Below the pieces are notes generated by a model. The model was not told the origin of the DNA and searched no databases. It was given only the letters and a program-made list of their open reading frames with translations. Of a DNA stretch of 64,000 bases, positions 53,715 through 62,072 are shown one piece after another. Numbering within the stretch: position 1 is the stretch's first letter; every line of letters begins with the position of its first letter. The DNA comes from Versatilivorator sp963663845 (lineage in GTDB: Bacteria > Acidobacteriota > Terriglobia > Versatilivoradales > Versatilivoraceae): the NCBI GenBank assembly GCA_963663845.2, contig OY760650.2, positions 3,410,001 through 3,474,000 of the forward strand, in the 5' to 3' direction. Made by a program: the position numbers and the translations under genes.

Positions 53715-54033
53715 GAGAGCCTTTTGCAAAATTCAAAATCGGGCATGACAATGGAGCGGCAACCGTCGGGAGCGGGGCATGCGTCGATTCCCGCCCGGGA
53801 GCGCGGGCGTCCCGCCCGCCCCCATCCGGGCGCAGCCCGGCCATTGCTCCCACCCCGGTCCAGCGGCACCGGCGCAACGACCTTCCTTCGGCCCTGGTGA
53901 TGGGGCTGCCCCCGCAGGACGGCGTTTCGCAGCATCGCAGGAAGGCTCGGGCCAAGCCAATGGCAAAAGGATGCGGGCGAGACGCCCGCGCTCCCGGGTG
54001 TTGTCCTTGCGGCGAATTTTGCATATGGCTCTG
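53715..54033. repeat. Terminal-inverted-repeat element, family I, copy 2
   Basis: About 319 bases. The left end AGAGCCTTTTGCAAAATTC (53717-53735) and the right end, read inward on the minus strand as AGAGCCATATGCAAAATTC (54031-54013), match at 17 of 19 positions. Inside lies a family II element (53795-53998). No gene is inside. The right end lies about 20 bases before the cupin start. Confidence 0.78.
53795..53998. repeat. Interspersed inverted-repeat element, family II, copy C (nested)
   Basis: About 204 bases bounded by 26-base inverted repeats at 53795-53820 and 53973-53998 with one mismatch, the same termini as copies A and B. The interior is different from A and B, so it may be a distinct subfamily or an older copy. 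It is nested inside the family I element at 53715-54033. Confidence 0.8.
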
Positions 54034-54053
54034 GAGAGAAACGAGGTGACAAT

Positions 54054-54476
54054 ATGGCCAAGATTACCCAGTACAAGGGCTATCAGAGTGGTGAGGAACC
54101 GCCGGTCCCCAAGCCGGCGGAACCGGTTCAGCCCAATGTGGTGACCGTGCAGGACGGGTTGCCGCTCCAGTTTCCCGGCAGCGAGGGTGTCGGGGTGCGG
54201 GTGCTGCATCCCACCAACCCCAAGGCTCCTTCCAAGAACTTCGGGTTGACCATGTACTATCTGCCGCCCCATGTGACTTCGGAGACGGCCAGTCACTACA
54301 CCGAAGAGTGCTATCTGGTCCTCAGGGGCAGCGGCGACATGATCCTGGCGGGCCGCAGGGTGCCGGTAAAGCCGGGGGTGTTCGTCCACCTTCCCGCCTG
54401 GTGCGAGCACGCCGTGGACAACACCGGCGAGGAAACCATGGAAATCCTGGTCTGCACCGCGCCGACCAATCCTTGA
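54054..54476 (+). CDS. Cupin-domain protein
   Basis: A 140-residue small beta-barrel protein. The cupin motifs are TASHYTEECYLVLRGSGDMILAGRR and KPGVFVHLPAWCEHAVDNTGEE, giving likely metal ligands H, E and H. The ATG at 54054 has a GAGGTG upstream and lies just after the right end of a family I repeat. The role cannot be told; such proteins include isomerases, dioxygenases and binding proteins. Confidence 0.88.
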   Translation: MAKITQYKGYQSGEEPPVPKPAEPVQPNVVTVQDGLPLQFPGSEGVGVRVLHPTNPKAPSKNFGLTMYYLPPHVTSETASHYTEECYLVLRGSGDMILAGRRVPVKPGVFVHLPAWCEHAVDNTGEETMEILVCTAPTNP

Positions 54477-54619
54477 GCGCTTTAGCCCTGGATGAAGATC
54501 ATCCACGAAGGGGGACGGGGGAATTATGTGCAAAAGTGCCGACACTCGGACGCTCAGCGCCGAGCAGTGGGGGTGGCTGCAACGGAACCTGCGGTTCGCC
54601 CCCGACCGATTCGGTAAGG

Positions 54620-54780
54620 ACCGTATAGCCATCCAGCTTGGTGCAGAACCGGGAATCGGCTGGCGCGGTCCCCAAAGGCGATGTCAGGTAGTTTCCAGGG
54701 ATGATCCGATAGCTGAGCGGAAGCACAGCCTCAATGAGGCAAGTCTAAATCCGGTTGCGCGGATAGGCCAGTCCGCTCAT
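54620..54780 (-). pseudogene. Broken RES-family toxin gene
   Basis: The start codon (ATG, 54780) overlaps the antitoxin stop (ATGA). The frame reads MSGLAYPRNRI, then a TAG, then TCLIEAVLPLSYRIIPGNYL, SPLGTAPADSRFCTKLDGYTVL. The IIP...SPLG...ADSRF pattern resembles the start of RES toxins as I know them, with the TAG falling where an aromatic residue is common. Sequence similarity to a toxin stops near 54620, where a short phosphatase-like scrap (SADTRTLSAEQWGWLQ on the + strand) abuts. The toxin is therefore both truncated and interrupted. Confidence 0.55.
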
Positions 54781-55322
54781 GTGAAAACCAAGCCGAAACC
54801 GGGAGCGGCGTCGACAACTTCCTCGATGTCACCGACCTTCAGCTTATCTAGAGGACGTGCCGCCTTGTCGGAAAACGGCCATTCCTGAGTCAAGAACGCC
54901 CAGGCTAGCTCGGGGCCGTTGATGATCTCAAGGACGCGTGCAATCCCCGGGACGACCTTGCCCGGACCGAGGATCTGCTCGGAGGGAATGATCAGACCGC
55001 GCTTGGTCGATTTCCAGGCGAGAAGGGTCTTTTTTTCGACCCAGTCATAGACCGTCGTTCGCGAAACCTTCAGGCGCAAGGCTGTTTCCGACACGCCGAT
55101 CATGTCCGAGCGCTGTGGCCGGTGAACAATGAACGGTTCGAGACTCTCAGGTGCCTCCACAGAGACGAGTCCGTCCTTCGCTGCATACTGGGCAGCAGCG
55201 GCCTCCAGGGCGACGGCGACGGCCACACGCGCTTCGGCGGGGCGCTGATGAAGAAAGTTTGTAGCGGTTCTTGATAGGCCCGAGAGGCCCTCGACATGGA
55301 ACCCAGCGGCTTGCTTGGTCAT
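54777..55322 (-). CDS. Xre/MbcA/ParS-type antitoxin (RES toxin partner)
   Basis: A 181-residue protein from ATG 55322. It has an HTH segment (SDMIGVSETALRLKVSRTTVYDWVEKKTLLAW) and a C-terminal toxin-binding-like region (GPELAWAFLTQEWPFSDKAARPLDKLKVGDIEEVVDAAPG), typical of the antitoxin of Xre/RES pairs. Its partner is the broken gene immediately downstream. It would be an orphan antitoxin if still expressed. An in-frame ATG at 55361 is an alternative start. Confidence 0.82.
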   Translation of the reverse strand: MTKQAAGFHVEGLSGLSRTATNFLHQRPAEARVAVAVALEAAAAQYAAKDGLVSVEAPESLEPFIVHRPQRSDMIGVSETALRLKVSRTTVYDWVEKKTLLAWKSTKRGLIIPSEQILGPGKVVPGIARVLEIINGPELAWAFLTQEWPFSDKAARPLDKLKVGDIEEVVDAAPGFGLVFT

Positions 55323-55656
55323 TTTGCTTGCCCCACTCACCTGTCCTGTGCATCTGGTCAATTCACGGCAGATTATAGAGCAAGAGTGTCCAGTATGTCC
55401 AGTAGGTCAGGTGCTATTGGGGGACGTTCCTGCATTGTGAGAATCACTTGGCCGGCCTTCGGTGTCGTGCCTCATGAGAGGATAGAATCCGACTGCGTTT
55501 GGACGCCCCAGGGAGGTTGTGCCATGCCATGCGACCACATTGGATTGCACCGAACTCAAATACTTTTCGATGCTTTTCGGTGTTGCTATCTCAATCCATA
55601 TGTTAAGTGCCTGGTGGTTCGAGGGGATCTTAAAGTCTTGTCATGAAAATACCGCA
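55323..55656. other. Intergenic region without recognised gene
   Basis: About 330 bases between the antitoxin start and a short gene remnant. Open frames here are short and show no recognisable motif. The stretch around 55590-55656 is AT-richer than average. I see no clear repeat or RNA. Confidence 0.5.
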
Positions 55657-55855
55657 TTATTTTTGATTTTTGGGTGTATTCACCCACTCGATATTGACCG
55701 GCTGAAGGACTTTTTGGGCGGTCTGTTCCAGGGACTTGTTGTCAATGCCAGGTACGCTAAATTCTTCTCGTAGTTCAGTTTTGAAGGGTTGGTATTCTGA
55801 GCGGACCAGTTTGTGCAATCGAGTTGTCTTGGTCTCACTTCGTGCCCCTTTCGTG
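55657..55855 (-). pseudogene. Possible 3' remnant of a protein gene
   Basis: On the minus strand a frame ends with TKTTRLHKLVRSEYQPFKTE, SLEQTAQKVLQPVNIEWVNT and a TAA at 55657-55659. It looks protein-like and hydrophilic but has no ATG, and a stop lies just upstream. It follows the symporter gene at 55873 with little space. No family is recognised, so it may be a scrap of a lost gene or chance. Confidence 0.3.
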
Positions 55856-55872
55856 GATCACTCTTTTGATCC

Positions 55873-57396
55873 TCAATTGTCGATCTTCGCCTTGGCCGCG
55901 GCCGCGCCCCTCCTCCCCTCCGGCAGCACCACGCTGGCCAGCCAGCCCACGGTGAAGGAGGCGATGTTTCCCAGGCCCATGATCATCCAGGGGTGCCAGG
56001 GGAAGCGTACGCTGTCGATGAAGGCGGGCGAGGCGTCCAGCATCTCCAGGATGGTGTCCGCTCCTCCCCAGACCGAGATGGCTATTCCGGTGACCACCCC
56101 TACCCAGACGCCGCGGGTATGGGCTCTCGGGACGAACATTCCCAGCAGGAAGAGTCCCAGGATACCCCCTCCGATGAACGAGCTCACGGTGGCGCCGAAA
56201 TAGTAGGCCCTTTCCACGCCGGCCAGCATCAACAGCCCCGAGCCCATTCCCAGAACACCCCAAAAACCGGAAGCGATCCGCCCCAGCAGAAGCTGGCGGC
56301 GGTCGCCGGCTTGGGGACGGAAGTGCAGGTAGAAGTCCCGAACGGTGATCATTGCCAGGCTGTTGATGGTGGTGTCCAGGCTGGACATGGCTGCCGCGCA
56401 CATTCCGGCCAGGATCAGTCCGGCGATTCCGGGGGGAATCGTGTTCATCACGAAGAAGGGGAAGATCTGGGTCTCCTTGGCCGCGATTTCGGCCGGCAAC
56501 TGGCCGGGGTGAAGCTGGTAATAGGCATAGAGGAGCGAGCCGATCAGCAGGAAGAGGGTCCAGGTGGTCACGATGCTGAGCCCGCCGAACAAGAGCGCCT
56601 TTTGAGAGGAACGGGTGCTGGAGGCGGCCAGGTAGCGCTGGGCCACGTCCTGGCTGGTGGTGTAGTAGGTGCCGTGGTGGACCAGTCCGTAGAGAACGAT
56701 CACCACGATAGTCGGATGAGACAGGTCCAGGGACCAGTCCACCAGCTTGAACTTGCCGGCCTCCCCGGCAACCTGGAACAGGTGAAAGGCGCCGTCGTCC
56801 GAACCGAGGGTCAGAAACCAGAGACAGAACAACCCTCCGCCGAACAGGGTGACCGATTGCAGGACGTCGGTCCAGATCACGGCCTCCAGTCCTCCGAACA
56901 TGGTGTAGAGGAGAGCCAGGATGCCGCACACCACCAGAATGGCCACCGGGTCCCATCCCGTCATGGCGTTGAGCGCCTTGGCCATCAGGAACAGGATCAT
57001 TCCGTTGCGGAAGAGGTGGTAGAGGACGTAGATCACCGAGGCGTAGCAGCGGGTCCCGTACCCGAAGCGCTGCTCCAGGAACTCGTAGGCGCTCATGCGG
57101 ACCCGCTGCCGGTAGTAGGGAATCACCCAGCAGGCGGCCAGAACGGCGATGACGGGGAAGATCAGGTGGGAGAGGTGGGGAATCCAGTCGCCCCCGTATC
57201 CCTGTCCCGGAAAGGCCAGAAAGGTCCCGGTGCTGATGGAGGAGCCGAAGAAGGAGAAGCCCACCGCCCACCAGGGGACGGAGCGCCCGCCCAGGAAAAA
57301 GGCCTCGGTGCTGTTCTGGCGGCGCGCAAACCAGCCCCCCATGAAGACGATCAGCACCAGGTAAGCGGCCAGGATCAACCAGTCGATCGTTGCCAT
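55873..57396 (-). CDS. Sodium:solute symporter (SSS family)
   Basis: A 507-residue protein with about 13 membrane segments. SSS features: FFLGGRSVPWWAVGFSFFGSSIS near residue 33, MFGGLEAVIWTDVLQSVTLF, and AAAMSSLDTTINSLAMITV. It starts one base after the stop of the preceding symporter gene (57398-59089), so the two are cotranscribed. A close relative of sugar-type SSS transporters; substrate unknown. Confidence 0.92.
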   Translation of the reverse strand: MATIDWLILAAYLVLIVFMGGWFARRQNSTEAFFLGGRSVPWWAVGFSFFGSSISTGTFLAFPGQGYGGDWIPHLSHLIFPVIAVLAACWVIPYYRQRVRMSAYEFLEQRFGYGTRCYASVIYVLYHLFRNGMILFLMAKALNAMTGWDPVAILVVCGILALLYTMFGGLEAVIWTDVLQSVTLFGGGLFCLWFLTLGSDDGAFHLFQVAGEAGKFKLVDWSLDLSHPTIVVIVLYGLVHHGTYYTTSQDVAQRYLAASSTRSSQKALLFGGLSIVTTWTLFLLIGSLLYAYYQLHPGQLPAEIAAKETQIFPFFVMNTIPPGIAGLILAGMCAAAMSSLDTTINSLAMITVRDFYLHFRPQAGDRRQLLLGRIASGFWGVLGMGSGLLMLAGVERAYYFGATVSSFIGGGILGLFLLGMFVPRAHTRGVWVGVVTGIAISVWGGADTILEMLDASPAFIDSVRFPWHPWMIMGLGNIASFTVGWLASVVLPEGRRGAAAAKAKIDN

Positions 57397-57397
57397 T

Positions 57398-59089
57398 TCA
57401 GGACTGCATCCACCAGGAGAAGGCCAGGGCCGCCCCGATCAGGCCCAGGCACCAGAGGGTGATCGACACGAATCCCCTGTAGAACCACTGCAGCCCTGCT
57501 TCCCGCCGAAGCTCGATCGTGCTGGAGGGTCCGAAGATCTTGTCGCGGGCGTAGAAGCGGTAGAGCTCGCCGATCTTCTCCGGGTCCGGCGCCGCCGGCT
57601 CGGCGGCATCGGTTCCGGCCATGGCCGGGAGTTGGATGCCGGCCTGGCGCAGTTTCTCGTCCTGGCCCACCGGGGTGCCGAGGATGGCGTAGAAGCGGTT
57701 GAGCAGGGCTTCGTCTTCCGGAGGCGTGCGGAGGCTGACCAGCCAGGTGACCAGGGCGCAGGCCAGGGTGGGGATGAAGACGGTGGTCTCGAAGGAGGCC
57801 TGCAGCCACAGCTTGAGCCACAGGAACAGCAGGGCGCCGGTCGCCACTCCGGACCAGAGCGCCTGGCGGTTGGCGCGTCTCCAGACCAGGCCGAAGTAGA
57901 GGGGAACCGAGATGAACGAAATCAGCGACCAGCCCAACTCGATGTACTGAATGATGTTGTCCAGAAAGCGGGTGGTGACGTATCCCAGGAAGACGGCGAT
58001 GAACCCCCAGATCCGGGCATGGGTGATGTAGAAGCGCGGCGAGCGGGCGGGGAAGAGCCGCTTGCGGTAGAGGTAGTCGACCACCAGCCCCGAGGTGGTG
58101 GTGGCGAAGGTGTCCACCGAAGACATCAGGGCGGCGGCAAAGCTGGCCACCAGCAGTCCCAGCACTCCGGCGGGCAGCAGCGACTTCATCAGCGTCCCCC
58201 AGGCCAGTTCCGGGTCTTCCAGGCCGGGATAGTAGATGGCGAAGAGTATGCCGTAGAGGGCGAAGAGGATGGTGATGAGCCGCTTCCAGACATGGGCCCA
58301 GCCGCACTGGGTGCCCGTCCTCTCGTCGCGGGCAATGGCGATCCAGGTCAGGATGTTGGGCGCCACCACCGAGCCCACCGCCCCGGAAAAGAGCAGGGCA
58401 ATCACGTAGGTCCAGGGGATCTCCACCGACTGCAGCGACCAGGTCGCCTCGGGCAGGGCCGCCAGGGCGTCCAGCCCGCCGGCCGCTTTCCAGAGGAACG
58501 GCAGCAGGCCGAAGCTCAGCACCACCAGGCAGAGGATGCCCTGAAAGAGATCGGTGAGCAGGGAAGACATGGCGCCGCCGGTGGCCACGTAGAGGGCCAC
58601 CAGGGTGCAGCAGATCAGCACGGCCGAGTCCACCGAGAGGGTGGTGATGGCCGCCAGGACCTTTCCGCCTCCGGTGATGAAGATGCCGATGAAGTTGACC
58701 GAGATAAGCAGTCCCAGGACCGAATAGAGGGTGGCCACGCCGGGACCGAAGCGCAGCTCGAAGAATTCGGCCATGTTGAAGACGCGGGCCCGCTTGTAGA
58801 CCACCGAGAAAAGGTAGTACATGGGCGTGGCGAACAACTGGGACCACCAGAGCCAGATGCCCGACAAGCCGCTGCGGTAGGCGGCGGCGCTGACCACCAC
58901 CGCTTCGGCCCCGGCCAACGCCGAGCTGAAGTTGAAGAGGAAGGCCGGCAGCTTGCCCCAGGATCCCCCGGCGATAAAGAAGTCACCCAGGGAGCGGGTC
59001 TTCCGGGCTCCCAGGAAGAGCCCCAGGTAGGCCACGATACAGATGTAGAGGATCAGGATGGCCCAGTCGAGGGCCTGCAGTCCCAGCAT
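57398..59089 (-). CDS. Sodium:solute symporter (SSS family) with long C-terminal extension
   Basis: A 563-residue protein. The core shows FFIAGGSWGKLPAFLFNFSSALAGAEAVVVSAAAYRSG and FAAALMSSVDTFATTTSG. After the membrane core, about 100 residues (PVGQDEKLRQAGIQL...PDPEKIGELYRFYARDKIFGP) form a soluble segment before two more hydrophobic segments at the end, which is unusual. It is the first of a tandem pair with the gene at 55873. The order cyclase, symporter, symporter on the minus strand suggests one transcriptional unit. Confidence 0.9.
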   Translation of the reverse strand: MLGLQALDWAILILYICIVAYLGLFLGARKTRSLGDFFIAGGSWGKLPAFLFNFSSALAGAEAVVVSAAAYRSGLSGIWLWWSQLFATPMYYLFSVVYKRARVFNMAEFFELRFGPGVATLYSVLGLLISVNFIGIFITGGGKVLAAITTLSVDSAVLICCTLVALYVATGGAMSSLLTDLFQGILCLVVLSFGLLPFLWKAAGGLDALAALPEATWSLQSVEIPWTYVIALLFSGAVGSVVAPNILTWIAIARDERTGTQCGWAHVWKRLITILFALYGILFAIYYPGLEDPELAWGTLMKSLLPAGVLGLLVASFAAALMSSVDTFATTTSGLVVDYLYRKRLFPARSPRFYITHARIWGFIAVFLGYVTTRFLDNIIQYIELGWSLISFISVPLYFGLVWRRANRQALWSGVATGALLFLWLKLWLQASFETTVFIPTLACALVTWLVSLRTPPEDEALLNRFYAILGTPVGQDEKLRQAGIQLPAMAGTDAAEPAAPDPEKIGELYRFYARDKIFGPSSTIELRREAGLQWFYRGFVSITLWCLGLIGAALAFSWWMQS

Positions 59090-59265
59090 GCTGTTTGCCT
59101 CCGTCAGGTGGATTCAGTGGCTCGGTTACGAGAGGGCGAATTGCGGGGGTTTCACGTTCCGGCCGGGCCGGATGGTACGGTCGATCTCACCATTCGATGG
59201 TTGGGCGGCGGAAGGAGTGGGGGAATTTGTCCCCGACCATGTGGCCACGGCCCGGTGAGGTGTGT

Positions 59266-59946
59266 CTATACCCCCGGAATCCCTTCCACCGCCACCACCC
59301 GCACCGGACAGGAGTCCAGGCCGTGAATGGGCAGGGGGGTGAAGGTGATCATGAAGGTCTCCGCTCGAAGCTGATCGATGTTGCAAACCACTTCCAGCAG
59401 GAGGATGTCGTTGCCCAGCAGCAGCTCATGGCAGGCGATGCAGCCCTGGACGTGGTTCTCGATGGCGATGCCGTCACCCCAGCCCACGCACTTGACCTTC
59501 TTTTCCAGGAACCAGCGGCCGACTTCCTCCGACATGTCCGGGCGCTGGTCGTCGGGCGAATGGACGAAGGGCGTGCTGTGAAAGGGCGAGTCCAGCAGAA
59601 CCGTGTCTCCCGGCCGTATCCGGCCCCGGTCGGCCTTTTCCAGGTCTTCGGTCCGGATCAGCTCCCGCGGACGGGCGGTTTCCAGGTTCAGCAGGATGCC
59701 TCGTCCCAGAAAGTGCTCGATCGGCAGCTTCATGCCGTCCTTCCACTCGTTCCTGAAGTGGTAGGGAAACTCCAGGTGAGTCCCCAGGTGGGAGGTGATG
59801 TCGATGTGCGCGTGGTATCCGTCCACCCCGCCGATGAAGGTGTGATGGCGATGGAGCTTGCAGCGCCTCTTCTCGGTGGCGGGGTCCAGCGGCTTGGAAA
59901 GGTCGACCACTCTCAGCTTGTCAAAATCGAGGATGGACGGGGTCAT
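59266..59946 (-). CDS. Cyclase-family metal-dependent hydrolase (kynurenine-formamidase-like)
   Basis: A 226-residue protein with the metal motif HLGTHLEFPYHF at about residue 53 (HxGTHxxxPxH type), FIGGVDGYHAHIDITSHLG before it, and HELLLGNDILLLEVV towards the end. Members hydrolyse formamides, isatin or polyketide-like ring substrates. The ATG at 59946 has AAGGA upstream. It lies upstream of the two symporter genes and probably heads their operon. A palindrome at 60012-60029 may regulate it. Confidence 0.87.
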   Translation of the reverse strand: MTPSILDFDKLRVVDLSKPLDPATEKRRCKLHRHHTFIGGVDGYHAHIDITSHLGTHLEFPYHFRNEWKDGMKLPIEHFLGRGILLNLETARPRELIRTEDLEKADRGRIRPGDTVLLDSPFHSTPFVHSPDDQRPDMSEEVGRWFLEKKVKCVGWGDGIAIENHVQGCIACHELLLGNDILLLEVVCNIDQLRAETFMITFTPLPIHGLDSCPVRVVAVEGIPGV

Positions 59947-60011
59947 TGAAGGAACTGTCCTTTTTTATGGGAAAGGGGTTTGGCAACGACGATTGGTTAT
60001 ACTTGATTTTC

Positions 60012-60029
60012 TGTAGTCATTTGACTACA
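60012..60029. promoter_or_regulatory. Operator-like palindrome upstream of the cyclase-symporter genes
   Basis: TGTAGTCA and TGACTACA with a two-base centre form a perfect 18-base inverted repeat, about 65-83 bases before the ATG at 59946. GACTACA/TGTAGTC half-sites resemble those bound by BlaI/MecI/CopY-type repressors, although the spacing differs. It lies just outside the left end of the family I repeat at 60040. Confidence 0.45.
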
Positions 60030-60039
60030 ACTGCAAACA

Positions 60040-60275
60040 AGAGCCTATTGCAAATTTCGGTAGCGACACGTTTGCCGGGAATGGCCACAAAAGGCACAAA
60101 AAACACAAAAAAACCATCGGATCGGCAAGACTGGAAATCAAGAAACTCGTTTTGTGACTCTTGTGCCTTTTGTGGTGAACCCGCAGTGCTCACGAGTTCG
60201 CACCCGTAATCGAAAAAGGCAGAACGTCACTTGTGTCGGCAAATCGACCTGCCTTGCTGCGAGTTTCGCAAAAAG
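60040..60275. repeat. Terminal-inverted-repeat element, family I, copy 3
   Basis: About 236 bases. The left end is GAGCCTATTGCAAATTTCG (60041-60059); the right end, read inward, is GAGCTTTTTGCGAAACTCG, matching at about 14 of 19 positions. The interior contains a CACAAAAGGCACAAAAAACA stretch, related to the CACGAAG motif around the group II intron. It ends about 17 bases before the antidote ATG, and no coding sequence is seen in it. Confidence 0.65.
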
Positions 60276-60292
60276 CTCACAGGAGAAACGGA

Positions 60293-60577
60293 ATGCCCAT
60301 CAGGGAACACAAGGCCAGCCAATACCTCAAGACACCCCAGGATATCGCCGCCTACTTGAATGCGGCGATCGAAGAAATGGACGACGACCCCCGCTTGCTC
60401 ATGAAGGCATTTCGCAACGTTGCCGAGGCGCAAGGCGGTGTGTCCGAGATTGCGCGACAGGCGAGGTTGGATCGAGTTGCGCTCTCCCGCGCACTCTCCG
60501 GGCGCAGAAACCCTCGGCTTGACACGCTGGCGAAGTTGTCCGCCGCCTGCGGCATCAAGCTTCGGTTTTCGGTTTAG
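60293..60577 (+). CDS. Addiction-module antidote protein (HigA-like, HTH)
   Basis: A 94-residue DNA-binding antidote: EHKASQYLKTPQDIAAYLNAAIEE and an HTH (GGVSEIARQARLDRVALSRALSG...PRLDTLAKLSAACGIKLRFS). The AGGAGAAACGGA ribosome-binding site precedes ATG 60293. The RelE/HigB-like toxin that usually lies upstream is missing; a repeat element occupies that place instead. It could be a leftover antitoxin or have a regulatory role. Confidence 0.85.
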   Translation: MPIREHKASQYLKTPQDIAAYLNAAIEEMDDDPRLLMKAFRNVAEAQGGVSEIARQARLDRVALSRALSGRRNPRLDTLAKLSAACGIKLRFSV

Positions 60578-60695
60578 GGCCACGGGCCTATCGTGATGAC
60601 CGCAACGCCTGCTTTCCACTGAGTGGCGCCATTCGGGTGGCCTACTCCTATGTGCAAACGGCAGCGTCATTGAAACAAGAGGCAGAATTTCTCCT

Positions 60696-61928
60696 CTACC
60701 GGAACCAGTCGTAGAGCAGGCCCAGGGACCGATCCTCGAGCGGCAGGGAGACCCGGGCGCCGCCCTGGGCCGAGGATTGCTTGAGGGCGACTTCGACCTC
60801 GATGGCGGTGGCTACCCGCCGGCCGGAATTCTTGGGTTCGTCCATCTCTCCGGCCAGGCACCGCATCAGGTCGTCCAGGCTGTAGACCGCTCCGTAAGGG
60901 GGAATGAACCGGGGCGCCGGCCAGGGCATCTCCACCATCTGCTTTCTGCCTCCGGGCGGGGTCACTTCCTGGAACAACTGCCAGCCGGGGCGGAAGCTGA
61001 ACTGGATTTCGCCCTTGGTCCCGCTGATGCGCACTCCCGGGGCTCCCTTTCTGAAGTGGACCACCTGTCCGTTCTCCGCCACCAGCATGCCTTGGCCCCC
61101 AAACTCGGTGCTGCCGCCGGGACGGCGGGGCGTGTCTCCGGTGGCGCTCACCCAGGCCGGCGGGCTGTCGAGGAAGTAGGACCAGTTCTGGTGCTGGGCG
61201 CTGGCGCCCCTGGCTTCGATGGAGGTCACCTCTCCGATGGCGCCGCCGGTCACCAGTTCCTTGGCCTTGGCGAAAGAGGGGTGGGTGGTGGTGATGGCCC
61301 CGCAGGAAAGGGGGATTCCCCGGTCGGCGCAGACCTTCACCATGCGGTCGGCCTCTTCCAGGGTGAAGGCCATGGGCTTCTCGGTGAAGATGGCCTTGGC
61401 TCCGGCCTCGGCCGCCTTGATCGTCAGGAAGGCCCGGCCCTTGGTGTTGGTGCAGACGGCCACGATATCCAGCGACTCCTTTTCGTACATTTCCAGGGCG
61501 TCGGTATAGAGGGCCTCGATGCCGTAGCGGTCCCCGAAAATCTTGAGGCGGTCCACGTCCCGCTCGGCTCCGGCCACCAGCTCGACCTCGGGGCGGTCCC
61601 ACAGGGCCTCGGCGTAGGAGGAGGGCAGCCCCTCGAAGCCCGGGTGGTCGTGGTGGTGGAACTTGCGATGGACGTCCACCTCGGGCGTGATGCGCCGGGT
61701 GTCCTCCACCTTGTAGGCCGGGTCCCACCAGGGGCCCTGGCGGTGGGAGCCGTCCCGCTTGGCCACGTCATAGAGGACCCCCGTCCATCCCAGGCCCACC
61801 ACGCCGGCCCGATACTTTGGTTTCGAGGTCTTCCTGGCTGCCGCGGGGGTCGCCGGGCCCAGAGAGAGGCCAGCCCCGGAGGCAGCACCCAGGGTCAGGG
61901 CGGATTTCATGAAGTCGCGTCGAATCAC
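60696..61928 (-). CDS. Tat-exported Gfo/Idh/MocA-family oxidoreductase, tandem copy 1
   Basis: A 410-residue protein from GTG 61928, with AAGGAGAAC upstream. The twin-arginine leader MIRRDFMKSALTLGAASGAG is followed by a long linker, YRAGVVGLGWTGVLYDV as the nucleotide loop, FTEKPMAFTLEEADRM with the EKP motif, and the C-terminal domain ending DRSLGLLYDWFR. Compared with the next two genes the start and end are very similar, while the middle is more diverged. Probably oxidises or reduces a sugar with bound NAD(P) outside the cytoplasm. Confidence 0.92.
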   Translation of the reverse strand: MIRRDFMKSALTLGAASGAGLSLGPATPAAARKTSKPKYRAGVVGLGWTGVLYDVAKRDGSHRQGPWWDPAYKVEDTRRITPEVDVHRKFHHHDHPGFEGLPSSYAEALWDRPEVELVAGAERDVDRLKIFGDRYGIEALYTDALEMYEKESLDIVAVCTNTKGRAFLTIKAAEAGAKAIFTEKPMAFTLEEADRMVKVCADRGIPLSCGAITTTHPSFAKAKELVTGGAIGEVTSIEARGASAQHQNWSYFLDSPPAWVSATGDTPRRPGGSTEFGGQGMLVAENGQVVHFRKGAPGVRISGTKGEIQFSFRPGWQLFQEVTPPGGRKQMVEMPWPAPRFIPPYGAVYSLDDLMRCLAGEMDEPKNSGRRVATAIEVEVALKQSSAQGGARVSLPLEDRSLGLLYDWFR

Positions 61929-62072
61929 GGTTGTTCTCCTTATGTTCCCGGTCGATCCCCAGCAGGGGCTATGACGGGAGTCCTTACAACTGCAGCGGAG
62001 ACGATGGTCCCCCCGGGAGTTTTGGCAGATTGTTTCCTTGGCGACCGCCGGACTCGTGCCCTCCGCCAGGAA

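Noticed and set aside
53795..53998. Treating the hairpin-rich repeat as a CRISPR or terminator array
   Set aside because: There is only one pair of inverted ends with no repeated spacers; it matches a dispersed element seen twice more.
54526..54600. Possible alkaline-phosphatase-D-like fragment (SADTRTLSAEQWGWLQ) beside the RES remnant
   Set aside because: Only about 25 residues resemble the family; too short to claim a gene, though it may mark a recombination joint.
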